Part shown: one piece after another, positions 17,401 through 24,236 of the stretch
How positions within the stretch are numbered: the stretch's first letter is position 1
Layout of the letters: each line of letters starts with the position of its first letter
NCBI RefSeq assembly: GCF_900113045.1
Contig: NZ_FONY01000017.1
Location: forward strand, 1-64,000
Source: Thermoflexibacter ruber
Lineage (GTDB): Bacteria; Bacteroidota; Bacteroidia; Cytophagales; Thermoflexibacteraceae
Direction: 5' to 3'
DNA length: 64,000 nucleotides
The notes under the pieces: model-generated
Seen by the model: only the letters and a program-made list of their open reading frames with translations
What the model was told of the DNA's origin: nothing
Databases searched by the model: none
Position numbers and translations under genes: made by a program

Positions 17401-20050
17401 CTGCAAAGTTAAGCGTCCCGTGTACTTGTAAGGTAATGATGTCCTCAAAGGGAGAAATATCTACGTTCATGGTATGTCCCGCCTTGATACGCACAATTTG
17501 TGATGTAGAGATAGGCTTTCTCTCTCCGGGATAGTCTGTAGCTGTACCTATGAGCATGGTGAAAGCCGCATCAGAGAATATCTCCCAATCATTAGGATTC
17601 GACCAGTTGCCTGTGGCATTGCGACTTTGATAGTAGGTAGCACTTGCTAAGTAAACAAAATCTGTTTCTGTTACAGTACCACACTGCTGTCCGGTGTCCG
17701 TAACATTACGCCCGCTTATCTGAATGCTCGTAGCTGCACCATTCGTAAGCGTACCTCCGTTTTCTACATAGATATTGACGATAGTCTGGGCTGGGGTGGC
17801 ATTAAAAGTAATGTCATGTCCTGAACGAATAATGATATTTTGTCCTGGAGTAGGTGCGATTGCGCCTGGAGATTCTGGCGCAGCTATCCAAGTAGTTCCG
17901 TTGAACTTCTGCCATGAAGCTGCCGCAGACCAGTTACCTGTAGCTACGTTGGAGCGATAATCTCCTATTTTGATTTTGATAAATCGTTGGGCGCCAGTTT
18001 CTTCTGAAACACCAGTAATGGCTGGAGTGCCGTCAGGGATTAGCGTAGTGGTACCACGAATTTTAAGGTTGTGGCAAGTAGTCATGTCTATCTTGCCGCT
18101 GTACTCTATAAATAAAGCCCCTATGTCTTCTGGTGGGCTGATATTGTGCGTAACCGTATGTCCTGTCCTGACAAATACCCTTGAGTTGAAAGAAGAAGCA
18201 GAGGTAGCTCCTGGGTATTCACCTGCGGAAGTACTGTTCCAAGTAGTTCCGTCAAATTCCTGCCAAGTGGCATCTGTTCCCCAGTTTCCGCTTCCTGCGG
18301 TACGATAATCTCCTGTAGCTACGACTACATAAGTCCCTGTTCCCGACACGAAAGTACCATTGTTAGTCATGCTATTTCTGGCTCTTAAACTGTATCCCGC
18401 TGTGTTGCTAGGATTGTCTATTTCCAAAGTACCACCATTTTCTAAAAACACTCTGCCTATGTCTTCTATTGGGGTAAGGTTGAGATTGACTGTTGTGGTG
18501 GCTCTTACAAAGACTTGTTGAGTGTTGCTTAATGGGGCGGTTTGTCCGGGATAGTCGGTGGCACTGACCCAAGTAGTTCCGTTGAACTGTTGCCAAGTAG
18601 CTAAGGCACTCCAATTACCTGTCAGAGAGCGATAATCTCCATTGGCAGGAATAACTACTGCGGAAGCACAGGTAGTGCAAGTACCATTGATAACAGGGGC
18701 AGTACGAGAACGCATCGTATTCGTTCCTATGAAGTTAAGTGTTCCCCCTGCAAATATTGTTACATTTTGTGTGTCCTCAAAAGGAGTTACGTCTGCGTTA
18801 ATCGTATAACCGCTCATTATGCTTACCTTAGGAGGATTCACAGAAGTATTTTTAGCAGGATAATCTCCCGGCAATACATCTATCCAATTTGTTCCTGTAT
18901 ATTTTTCCCAAACCCTGTAATCGCTCCATGCATAGCTTGTACTACCTATCAAAGTACCAGCTCCTCCCAGAGTGCCATTATTTCTGAATACATTATTCAC
19001 GGTAAGCGTTTGGGAAGCGTTGATAGTCAGCGTTCCTCCGGTAGCTATTTCCAAATTAAAAATTCCACTTTGGGAGGCAGTTACTGTTACATTGTGTCCA
19101 TTTTGAATAAGGACTTTGCCGGAAGACATGGGGGTCTGACCGGGATAATCTGTGGCTGCTACCCAAGTAGTGCCGTTATATCTCTGCCAAGTTGCCACAC
19201 TGTTCCAGTCCCCTGAACCGTTGCTTCTATAATCTCCAATAGAATCTTTGAATATTTTAGTGCGGTAATCGCCTGCCGTACCAAAAGTAAGCTGTCCCGT
19301 AACAGTTCCGTAATTGATTACTGAACCTAAGGCAGTGATAGACTGCCCTCCACTGATAGTTAAGGAAGCAGTAATTTCTATCAATAAATTATTGATTTCT
19401 TGCGGAGTGGTAGGGGAGGTTATTGCATGACCCTTGCGGATAACTACTGTACCAGAACTCATTGGGGTCGTTTGTCCCGGGAAGTCTGTGGCAGCTACCC
19501 AAGCCGTACCATTAAACTTTTCCCAAGTAGATACGCTATTCCAGTTACCTGTACCAGTGGTTCTGTAATCTCCGATATTTACTTTTACCAACACACCATT
19601 GTTAGGCGTATAAGTACCGCAATTCAAAAACTCCCCTCTGTATCTCAAATCGTAATCACCACTAATAGTAAGCGCGCCGCTTGGGTCTATAGAGAGCGTT
19701 CCAATCTCTTCCATAGGAGTATCATCTAAGGTAACAGTATGTCCATTTTTAATAAATACTTTCGTTCCTGCGGTAGAGGCATTAAAAGCAGGATAATTGG
19801 CTGGAACCCCCCAAGTAGTACCATCAAAGCTTTGCCATGTAGCTGTATTTGTCCAGTTACCTGTGGCTACACTGCGAAAATCACCCACAGCCAAAATAAA
19901 TACTCTTCCACTATTTGGAATGTAGCTTCCTGCATTGGTAAAAGACAAAGTTTTGACGTTATAGCAACTCATGATGTTGAGCGTACCTAAGTTTTCTACT
20001 CTTATGATGACCAATCTCGTGGGTGGGTGTGCCGTCCAAATCAACTGCAT
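11447..20050 (-). CDS. Giant T9SS surface protein, C-terminal part (downstream of frameshift)
   Basis: This frame carries most of one gene whose N-terminus lies in the frame at 19959-22577; the true reading probably enters near 20011. It begins in the middle of repeat 8 and contains repeats 9 to 17 of a module of about 110 residues (GDYRS, then GNWS, TWQ-x-F-x-GTTW, YPGQ, VxIRxGHTVT, GGTLxI). Then come about 1,500 residues of further beta-rich sequence, including a lectin-like segment (NITFNGDFEAGPASG) and a second W-rich module (WRGLNTDWFNADNWGNC). The last 80 residues are a type A T9SS sorting domain (LIIYPNPSDENTGFNV ... GLYTLSV ... VRKVVIQ). The protein should be displayed at the cell surface. 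Catalytic residues were not recognised. No start codon with a signal peptide exists in this frame. Confidence 0.85.
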   Translation of the reverse strand: MQLIWTAHPPTRLVIIRVENLGTLNIMSCYNVKTLSFTNAGSYIPNSGRVFILAVGDFRSVATGNWTNTATWQSFDGTTWGVPANYPAFNASTAGTKVFIKNGHTVTLDDTPMEEIGTLSIDPSGALTISGDYDLRYRGEFLNCGTYTPNNGVLVKVNIGDYRTTGTGNWNSVSTWEKFNGTAWVAATDFPGQTTPMSSGTVVIRKGHAITSPTTPQEINNLLIEITASLTISGGQSITALGSVINYGTVTGQLTFGTAGDYRTKIFKDSIGDYRSNGSGDWNSVATWQRYNGTTWVAATDYPGQTPMSSGKVLIQNGHNVTVTASQSGIFNLEIATGGTLTINASQTLTVNNVFRNNGTLGGAGTLIGSTSYAWSDYRVWEKYTGTNWIDVLPGDYPAKNTSVNPPKVSIMSGYTINADVTPFEDTQNVTIFAGGTLNFIGTNTMRSRTAPVINGTCTTCASAVVIPANGDYRSLTGNWSALATWQQFNGTTWVSATDYPGQTAPLSNTQQVFVRATTTVNLNLTPIEDIGRVFLENGGTLEIDNPSNTAGYSLRARNSMTNNGTFVSGTGTYVVVATGDYRTAGSGNWGTDATWQEFDGTTWNSTSAGEYPGATSASSFNSRVFVRTGHTVTHNISPPEDIGALFIEYSGKIDMTTCHNLKIRGTTTLIPDGTPAITGVSEETGAQRFIKIKIGDYRSNVATGNWSAAASWQKFNGTTWIAAPESPGAIAPTPGQNIIIRSGHDITFNATPAQTIVNIYVENGGTLTNGAATSIQISGRNVTDTGQQCGTVTETDFVYLASATYYQSRNATGNWSNPNDWEIFSDAAFTMLIGTATDYPGERKPISTSQIVRIKAGHTMNVDISPFEDIITLQVHGTLNFAGGYNLKVWGSSIGGGVTNIASGVINNTSNTDLPGPGTVTNTVGGGTITFISLGDYRSLGSGNWSDVSNWQFFNASSQWISATTYPGQGIPVTPAEGQSVIIRTGHTITANIGMPTASGGSVNIVDLVIEDGATLSPNAGSNISIRRDMINHGTFTANTGDITFVLNLSGAIKGSASSTNFIFNNFTYNKTGGTLSTRNNFRIRGNFANNSSGAANFTATSPSTILFDGNKTQLMNSTVTNPLVNVTFYNMSLTNAATNVINSIPFFVSNDLNITSNARLTNNVVFSTVAPYSVTTPRAVIVLNTLSADAAVGSQFINSTNAGLVYRGTAVPFTGQPNKLVATATNNTVVYDLGADQLVYPTNYFNLTARSAVANTTKTINVNQQFYNVTGLLSVEGDGTIFNVNDESPAGQRYGRLLNQRVNIRTGARYSYIPNDSTDTNGNGDISRYNGPGTPADLYLASNFSGKFNAMRASNNGSNEITSSHLNDIRFNRTGAGSVYAVRNVNIPDVANGAVVRFDIVGAVNSAVANSAAKILIGNGFGDNATIDGTVAARLDINFRNSNQVSITHQPSNTGVVGDFLPNTGSRRRTITWFINTSAGSLNYTPPNGGTTVTLPANQVHVWNGTTRYTATTLGVVTNSAAMNALKIILDNGSGSFTLENIKVNPIAELLTGTYTQTNLGSNPLCINLGADFNITLNGGTAAPYSTNSPASFVYNPKNEFIFHLSAPDGSFTNFTEVGRKAATSLNGSVNLIIPATIQPTMATGSNFRIRVISTDPPMVAERSLNDLAIRSYSIVRDVDSSLPVTQAITTTPPNQFTDVFRVNGSGINTYQWKVTKVGGGTYNIVGATSATFQADGTKFNNSMMASAGIHFPEGVGVYELFCEVNTTSCGTRETQRVRIILECAGCAKNSAASACPKNITFNGDFEAGPASGSGFVGTTTGIFPAALPDPNNNDAEGVIPYNGNGGYGAPLGDMYFVTDPNAAGNAYNSRVQTYTAGYLAGGTAQLRFNTPYGFSTEYGYSNSSYTPPHVPDNVNASPNDYDRDMGREAELRASVCSGSMNPENTWAVTDNPRRYHSNFCNATGGAAPINCGTNNTGEWRAGVPGMGSSLGTQGPPFISTPFEVITSGSTPAGAAATYPNGNFSPSGNRFLTANASPFTANKVWSQRFKVRKNTDYVFSFWAVNLNNVSSNYGVYANCSQIGNNIVLSGNTTRCVWRQYTFLWNSGELSTVELSIRNTSTVRSGNDLSIDDIMFYRCDGNTDFFPTANKFVWRGLNTDWFNADNWGNCTIPDCNSDVIIPATSTNTGVPYFFPIIQESSATSQPDTYGSGHPAWANANPTGRNDNWRNIAQVRTIRIEYGAKVTIRNGWNLNVCGDFINAKNVAFPPVIKEGLVAEEGATVTFTATGTSPYTAKIIGNFTNNGVGEDNSFASFVVRKKTPEQVVQLEDDIDVRNDLAIINGTLDANQKYILFSGEKFINGISKNSTIYPNGYTNNNYGTFNSFGSSSPIATDDDFATLGGGIPGASFEHGSGTVEFRKSTVGDQIYYREQPVACDDCREAFNNFIVNQQDETRDVNLQLGNLIIENQLVLNKGHIFTSLATPAKEVYVSNSDVGAIANHSDASYIITTLTGNNLTLRRNVNHTGTYDFPVGGESNAGDSDPAGPLNGYRLLTITLNQPLTTASSLRTYFASETPAGTPNLPGTVTDACANNSFLYDLCTGGHWDLKTTNANGAEVTETGPSYNLILPAIDSGAFVCSNANITFMKQTNGASPWGFANSCYVSAGRRDNFNSFSKFGPVSTSEILPVEFLSFDAIRNNKVVDVKWETISERGASHFNVQRSTDGKNFTTIGKVVAKGNANTTQKYLFTDTKPHQGMNYYRLLQVDIDGSETLTNVVAILFEGDGGELIIYPNPSDENTGFNVIVPTQIGAEIELKMVDALGKEVYYQRTKFGGGVIQVPSNFAKGLYTLSVATPTDNFVRKVVIQ

Positions 20051-22400
20051 GAGAAGGGCGAATGAAAATATTAGGTGTGCCTACCATAACATTTTGACCC
20101 GGATAGTTAGTTGCACTTACCCAGTTGGTCCCGTCATATTGCTGCCAAGTGGTTAGATTAAGCCAGTTTCCTGTAAGATTGATAGTTCTGTAATCTCCTG
20201 CATTTACTTGTACGGCGGCAGAGGCACAACTGCCTCCAGTACAAGCAGTTCTATATCTTACTTTATTCCCTGAAAATACGGTGATAGAGCCACCTGTAGT
20301 ATTCAGTGTACGTACATCTTCCATAGGAGTAAGGTCAAGATTGACTGTATGCAATAATGTAACCGTCTGACCTACGACGGGTACATTTTGTCCGGGATAG
20401 TCCGTAGCAGGGCTAAAAGTAGCGGGCATACCTGTAGGAGATACCTCCCACACACTTACATCACTCCAATTCCCATTTTTTACAGTTCTATAATAAATAG
20501 CATCATAAGTAATGAAACCTGTAGGAACCACCGTAAGCGTGCCACAATTTTTAAGCGTATTTACCTTTAATTCAAAAGGAGAGTTCACCGTAACAGTCCC
20601 TCCACTTGAGATGAATACATCTCCAGAGTTATTAGGCACATTGGCATTGACTGAAACGCTATGTCCGCTTTGGATAATGACATCTCTTGTACCTACCAAA
20701 GGGTTTTGTCCGGGGTATTCTGTGGCAGCTACCCAGTTTGAGCCATCATAGCGCTGCCAAGTTCCTACTATTCCCCAATCTCCTGTTCCTGCACTCCTAT
20801 AATCACCTGCTTGGATAGTAACATACCTACCAGGTCCTACATTAAAAGTCCCATTGGAAATAAGAGATTTGAATTGAATTAGCGAACAGTTGGTGATAGA
20901 CGCACTTCCAAAGTTTTCTATAATTGTATTTCCTGCAATATTTGGCACAGAGGCATTGATAGACATGCCGTGAACACTTCTCACAAACACACGATTATTA
21001 AGGTCTGCCACTTCACCAGGGTAGTTAGTCGCTGCACTCCATGTTTTCGTTCCTGCATTAAATACTTGCCAGTTTCCCGCAGTCTGCCAGCTTCCTGAAG
21101 CAGAAGTTCTGTAATCCCCTGTAGCTAAATTAAAAACTCTGGTAGCACAATCTGGACAGGATCCTAAGATAGTAGCAGGACCTTCTCGCAAGCGAAGTAT
21201 ATTGCCTGGGTCAAAGGTCAAAGTTCCCGAAGCAGCAACTCGCAGTTTATTTAAGTCATCAAAGGGAGTAGTATTCACCAGCACGTTATGTCTTACTAAG
21301 ACTTCGCTGGTAGAGGTAGGGGCGCTTTCACCGGGATAGCCTCCACTTACCCAGTTTCCTGAAGGGGCATCATAAGTCTGCCAGATAGCTGCATCTGACC
21401 ATTCTCCGTTCATTTTGCTTCTTATTAATCCGTCTGAGCTGGCACCAAGAATTTGTAAGTTACCCGGTGTACCAATAGTACCACAGTTCACGGGAAGTGA
21501 ATTATCAGGTACTTCTAATGGATTACTCACATTTAGCGTTGCACCAACAGCTACAAATATGCCTTTGACTGTATTGGTAACTGTGTGGGCATCTACCGTT
21601 ACCGTATGCGTATTCCGAATAATGACATTTTGGTTGTTAATAGAAACATTTTGACCCGGATAGGTAGTGGTAGCAGTCCAAGCAGTACCATTGTAAGTTT
21701 CCCATGTAGCCGAAGCCGTCCAGTTTCCCGTACCCACAGAGCGGTAGTCGCCGTTTTGGAGTACCATAGTAGCTTTGGAGGAGGGTTCAGTAAAAGTGCC
21801 ATAGTTCTGCACTGTTGTCGCAGACCTTATGGCGACTCTGCTACAAGTAGAGGTAAGTGTAGAGGTATTTTGTATCACAAGTGTATCTATCGGGGAGGTA
21901 CTGGTCGTAACGTTGATAGTAACTGTATGCCCTGGTCTGATAAATACTTTTCCATAGGCGACAACGTTTTGCCCTGGATGTTCGGTAGCTGCAGACCAAG
22001 TTTTTGATGGAGCGTCATACCTCTGCCAAGTTCCAGCGGCTCCCCAGTTTCCCGTAGCAACACTTCTAAAATTCCCAGTCCCTAAGCGAAAAACACGCGC
22101 ATTGCACGAACCGCAAGTCCCATTAATTGTCAGTGTACCTCTTAACCTTAGTGTGTGATTAGTATTTAAGTTGAGCGTATTTCCTGTATTTACTACCAAA
22201 CTACCTATATCCTCATCAGGAGTAACATTAAGATTAAAATTATTTTGAATAGTAACTACCTGATTAGTTGCGGGAGCAAATTGACCTGGATACCCCTGCA
22301 TAGCGTTAGGTACTACCCAGGCAGAACCATTCCATCTCCGCCAATGAGATAGATTGTTCCAATTACCATTGTTTTGGTTTGTGCGGTAATCGCCTACAGC
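16915..22400 (-). repeat. Seventeen tandem repeats of about 110 codons in the giant surface protein
   Basis: I count 17 units beginning with G-D-(Y/F)-R-(S/T) or a variant. Each goes on with a GNW motif, a TW-x3-(D/N)GT-x-W segment, YPGQ, a VxIxxGH strand, and an (E/D)(D/E)IGxLxIxxGGTLxI strand pair. Unit length varies from about 95 to 125 codons. The pattern of alternating glycine turns and beta strands suggests a beta-helix or G8-like fold (inference). The frameshift falls inside unit 8. Confidence 0.85.
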
Positions 22401-22577
22401 CTGAGCATGTACATCTAATAAGAATGCAAAAAAGCAAATAAAGAAAGAGGCGATAGCAAAAAGTCGCCGTTGAAACTTTACAGCGTGCATAAGTCCATTC
22501 ATAATTTTTTTTAATAGATATTTTATCATAGAGCAATTCCTGTTTGAAGTATCATTTTTACAGTAAGAAAAAGACAT
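19959..22577 (-). CDS. Giant T9SS surface protein, N-terminal part (upstream of frameshift)
   Basis: An 872-codon frame with a signal peptide near its start (RRLFAIASFFICFFAFLLDV then HAQ). The first ATG at 22577 is probably not used, since a -7 box lies only about 20 bases above it; ATGs at 22529 or 22502 fit better. It contains repeats 1 to 8 of the module described for the 16915-22400 array. Coding similarity stops at DLDGTPTHEIG near 20010, after which the frame gives unrelated residues and a stop at 19959. The minus-one/plus-one neighbour frame picks up the repeat at once (IIRVENLGTLNI). The two frames are therefore one gene, either truly broken or carrying a sequencing error. If broken, this half would be secreted without a sorting tail. 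Confidence 0.85.
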   Translation of the reverse strand: MSFSYCKNDTSNRNCSMIKYLLKKIMNGLMHAVKFQRRLFAIASFFICFFAFLLDVHAQAVGDYRTNQNNGNWNNLSHWRRWNGSAWVVPNAMQGYPGQFAPATNQVVTIQNNFNLNVTPDEDIGSLVVNTGNTLNLNTNHTLRLRGTLTINGTCGSCNARVFRLGTGNFRSVATGNWGAAGTWQRYDAPSKTWSAATEHPGQNVVAYGKVFIRPGHTVTINVTTSTSPIDTLVIQNTSTLTSTCSRVAIRSATTVQNYGTFTEPSSKATMVLQNGDYRSVGTGNWTASATWETYNGTAWTATTTYPGQNVSINNQNVIIRNTHTVTVDAHTVTNTVKGIFVAVGATLNVSNPLEVPDNSLPVNCGTIGTPGNLQILGASSDGLIRSKMNGEWSDAAIWQTYDAPSGNWVSGGYPGESAPTSTSEVLVRHNVLVNTTPFDDLNKLRVAASGTLTFDPGNILRLREGPATILGSCPDCATRVFNLATGDYRTSASGSWQTAGNWQVFNAGTKTWSAATNYPGEVADLNNRVFVRSVHGMSINASVPNIAGNTIIENFGSASITNCSLIQFKSLISNGTFNVGPGRYVTIQAGDYRSAGTGDWGIVGTWQRYDGSNWVAATEYPGQNPLVGTRDVIIQSGHSVSVNANVPNNSGDVFISSGGTVTVNSPFELKVNTLKNCGTLTVVPTGFITYDAIYYRTVKNGNWSDVSVWEVSPTGMPATFSPATDYPGQNVPVVGQTVTLLHTVNLDLTPMEDVRTLNTTGGSITVFSGNKVRYRTACTGGSCASAAVQVNAGDYRTINLTGNWLNLTTWQQYDGTNWVSATNYPGQNVMVGTPNIFIRPSHAVDLDGTPTHEIGHHKSRKLRYAQHHELL

Positions 22578-22596
22578 AGCATTGAAGTAATATATA

Positions 22597-22604
22597 CAAA
22601 TATA
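22597..22604 (-). promoter_or_regulatory. -7 box TATATTTG for the giant surface-protein gene
   Basis: On the minus strand the bases read TATATTTG, an exact match to TAnnTTTG. No TTTG was found at the -33 distance. A transcript starting about 7 bases below would favour one of the later ATGs (22529 or 22502) as start. Confidence 0.45.
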
Positions 22605-23032
22605 ACGACTAATTGTATTAAACGTAGCTTAGGTATGAAGGTTAGGTTTAATGCGTTATGTAAGTTTTAATTAAAGATGAATCATATCATAAACGAATAA
22701 GACTGACAAAATCTGCAAATTCCTTAATAATATTTCTCACAATATTCACACCTAAAAAGTAAAAAAAAGCATGATTATTTACATTTAACTTTTAAAAGAT
22801 TGTTAAAATACAAAGAAAAAACAATAAAATCCAATTTGAATTTGCTGCTTTTTTCATTTTACTAAAAGATGCAGCTAAAACTTACAAGTGTGGATTAGCC
22901 TGCAATTTTGGTTTATCTGCAATTTCAATCAAATATCTACAGCCTATTAAGTGGGCTTTGATGAGTCCTTCTGCCTAAGTATAATGAGTAAAGGTAATGC
23001 TTTATTGCACATCATATTAAATTTGACAGTTC

Positions 23033-23052
23033 TTGGAAAAAATTTTTTCCAA
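23033..23052. promoter_or_regulatory. 20-base perfect palindrome upstream of fecR
   Basis: TTGGAAAAAATTTTTTCCAA equals its own reverse complement. It lies about 87 bases above the FecR start at 23139. It could be an operator for a dimeric regulator; with no loop it is not a good RNA hairpin. The A6T6 core may also simply bend the DNA. Confidence 0.4.
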
Positions 23053-23138
23053 AGTGAGTACAAAACTAATGAGGCAGCCTTTATAAGCATAAAGAATACT
23101 CAAGAACAGTTATTAAAGTGTATAAACTTTGGAATGAC

Positions 23139-24179
23139 ATGACTACAAACAACTACCAAAATTATTCATTAGAGGATTTTCTGGAAGATAAGTATTTCAG
23201 AGATTGGGTAAAGTGTCCTAATGAGCAGACTGATGAGTTTTGGAAAAGTATGCAAAAGCAATCTCCAGAAAAAGAAGCGATGATTGCTCAAGCAAGGTTG
23301 ATTTTATTGGGCTTTATGGTAGAGGAAGAAGTTGTGAGTAAAGAAAACATAGATTTATTATGGCAAAAAGTGCAACAAAAGCAAAAACTTTCAGTTTTTT
23401 ATAAAAATTCACAAAGACCTCTTTTTTCAAAGCCTTCTGCACGTATGTATAGTGTGGCGGCAAGTTTGGCTTTACTGATGGTTGTTAGCATCGTGTTTTG
23501 GTATAATTATATAAGGTTTGTACCTATCGTTTATCAAACAAAGTATGGTCAAATGCAAACGATTGTGTTACCTGATGGCTCAAAAGTAATGTTGAATGCC
23601 AATAGCCGTTTGGAGATTCATAAAGAGTGGAAAGAAACTGAAAGTAGAGAGCTTAGTTTAGTAGGAGAAGCATTTTTTGAGGTAGAAAAAAAGCCAGCTA
23701 CCGAGCAGAAATTTATAGTGCATACGGCAGATTTAGATGTAGTGGTGTTAGGGACAAGTTTTAATGTGAGTGATAGGTATGCCAAAACCAAAGTCGTATT
23801 AAAGGAAGGAGCGGTAACACTTAAACTAAATAATAAGCAAGGCGTGAGAAACGAACAGGAAATAGTGATGCAAGTAGGGGAGATGGTAGAGTTTTCTAAA
23901 AAAGAAAACAAACTCGTAAAGCAAAAAGTCAATGCGGAAAGATATGCCTCTTGGAAAGAAAACAAGTTAATTTTTGAAGATACACCCATGCGAGAGATTG
24001 CCCTCTTAATCCAAGAAAATTACGGATTAGAGGTCAGTTTCGAGGACGAATCTTTGGCGAAACGCAAAATTACTGGTACTATTCCAAGTCAGAACTTACA
24101 AATTCTTCTATCCAGTCTGGAAACCATCTTTGATGTGAAAATAACCCAAAAAAATGAAAAACTAATTCTCGGGAAGTGA
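23139..24179 (+). CDS. FecR-family anti-sigma factor
   Basis: A 346-residue inner-membrane protein. The start at 23139 (MTTNNYQNYSLEDFLEDKYF) is preferred over an ATG 21 bases earlier. Residues 1-95 are the cytoplasmic part that would hold a sigma factor. One span lies at about 102-122 (YSVAASLALLMVVSIVFWYN). The FecR domain follows (YGQMQTIVLPDGSKVMLNAN, LVGEAFFEVEK). The C-terminal domain (DTPMREIALLIQENYGLEV, GTIPSQNLQILLSSLETIF) is DUF4974/STN-like and would touch the TonB-dependent transporter. SusC starts 57 bases downstream. The expected ECF sigma gene is not beside it. Confidence 0.93.
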   Translation: MTTNNYQNYSLEDFLEDKYFRDWVKCPNEQTDEFWKSMQKQSPEKEAMIAQARLILLGFMVEEEVVSKENIDLLWQKVQQKQKLSVFYKNSQRPLFSKPSARMYSVAASLALLMVVSIVFWYNYIRFVPIVYQTKYGQMQTIVLPDGSKVMLNANSRLEIHKEWKETESRELSLVGEAFFEVEKKPATEQKFIVHTADLDVVVLGTSFNVSDRYAKTKVVLKEGAVTLKLNNKQGVRNEQEIVMQVGEMVEFSKKENKLVKQKVNAERYASWKENKLIFEDTPMREIALLIQENYGLEVSFEDESLAKRKITGTIPSQNLQILLSSLETIFDVKITQKNEKLILGK

Positions 24180-24236
24180 ACCCTTGATAGTTGTAACTTA
24201 ACAAACGAAAAATAAATTTTAACAAAACCAAATTGT

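Larger units (their letters stand above)
22578..23138. other. Long spacer between the giant gene and the FecR gene
   Basis: This AT-rich stretch of 561 bases separates two divergent units. It holds a -7 box on the minus strand (22597-22604) and a 20-base perfect palindrome (23033-23052). An open frame of 63 codons at 22951-23142 has no recognisable features. No ECF sigma-factor gene is present, although one commonly sits next to FecR. Confidence 0.6.

Noticed and set aside
16915-22400. Repeat array considered as CRISPR
   Set aside because: Units are about 330 bases, lie in one coding frame and encode a protein module; there are no short constant repeats with unique spacers and no cas genes.
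11447-22577. Many plus-strand frames of 60-156 codons opposite the giant surface gene
   Set aside because: They mirror the repetitive coding strand, repeat at each unit and have no family features.
22951-23142. 63-codon frame upstream of FecR as the missing sigma factor
   Set aside because: It has no sigma region 2 or 4 residues, and overlaps the FecR start; too short for an ECF sigma.
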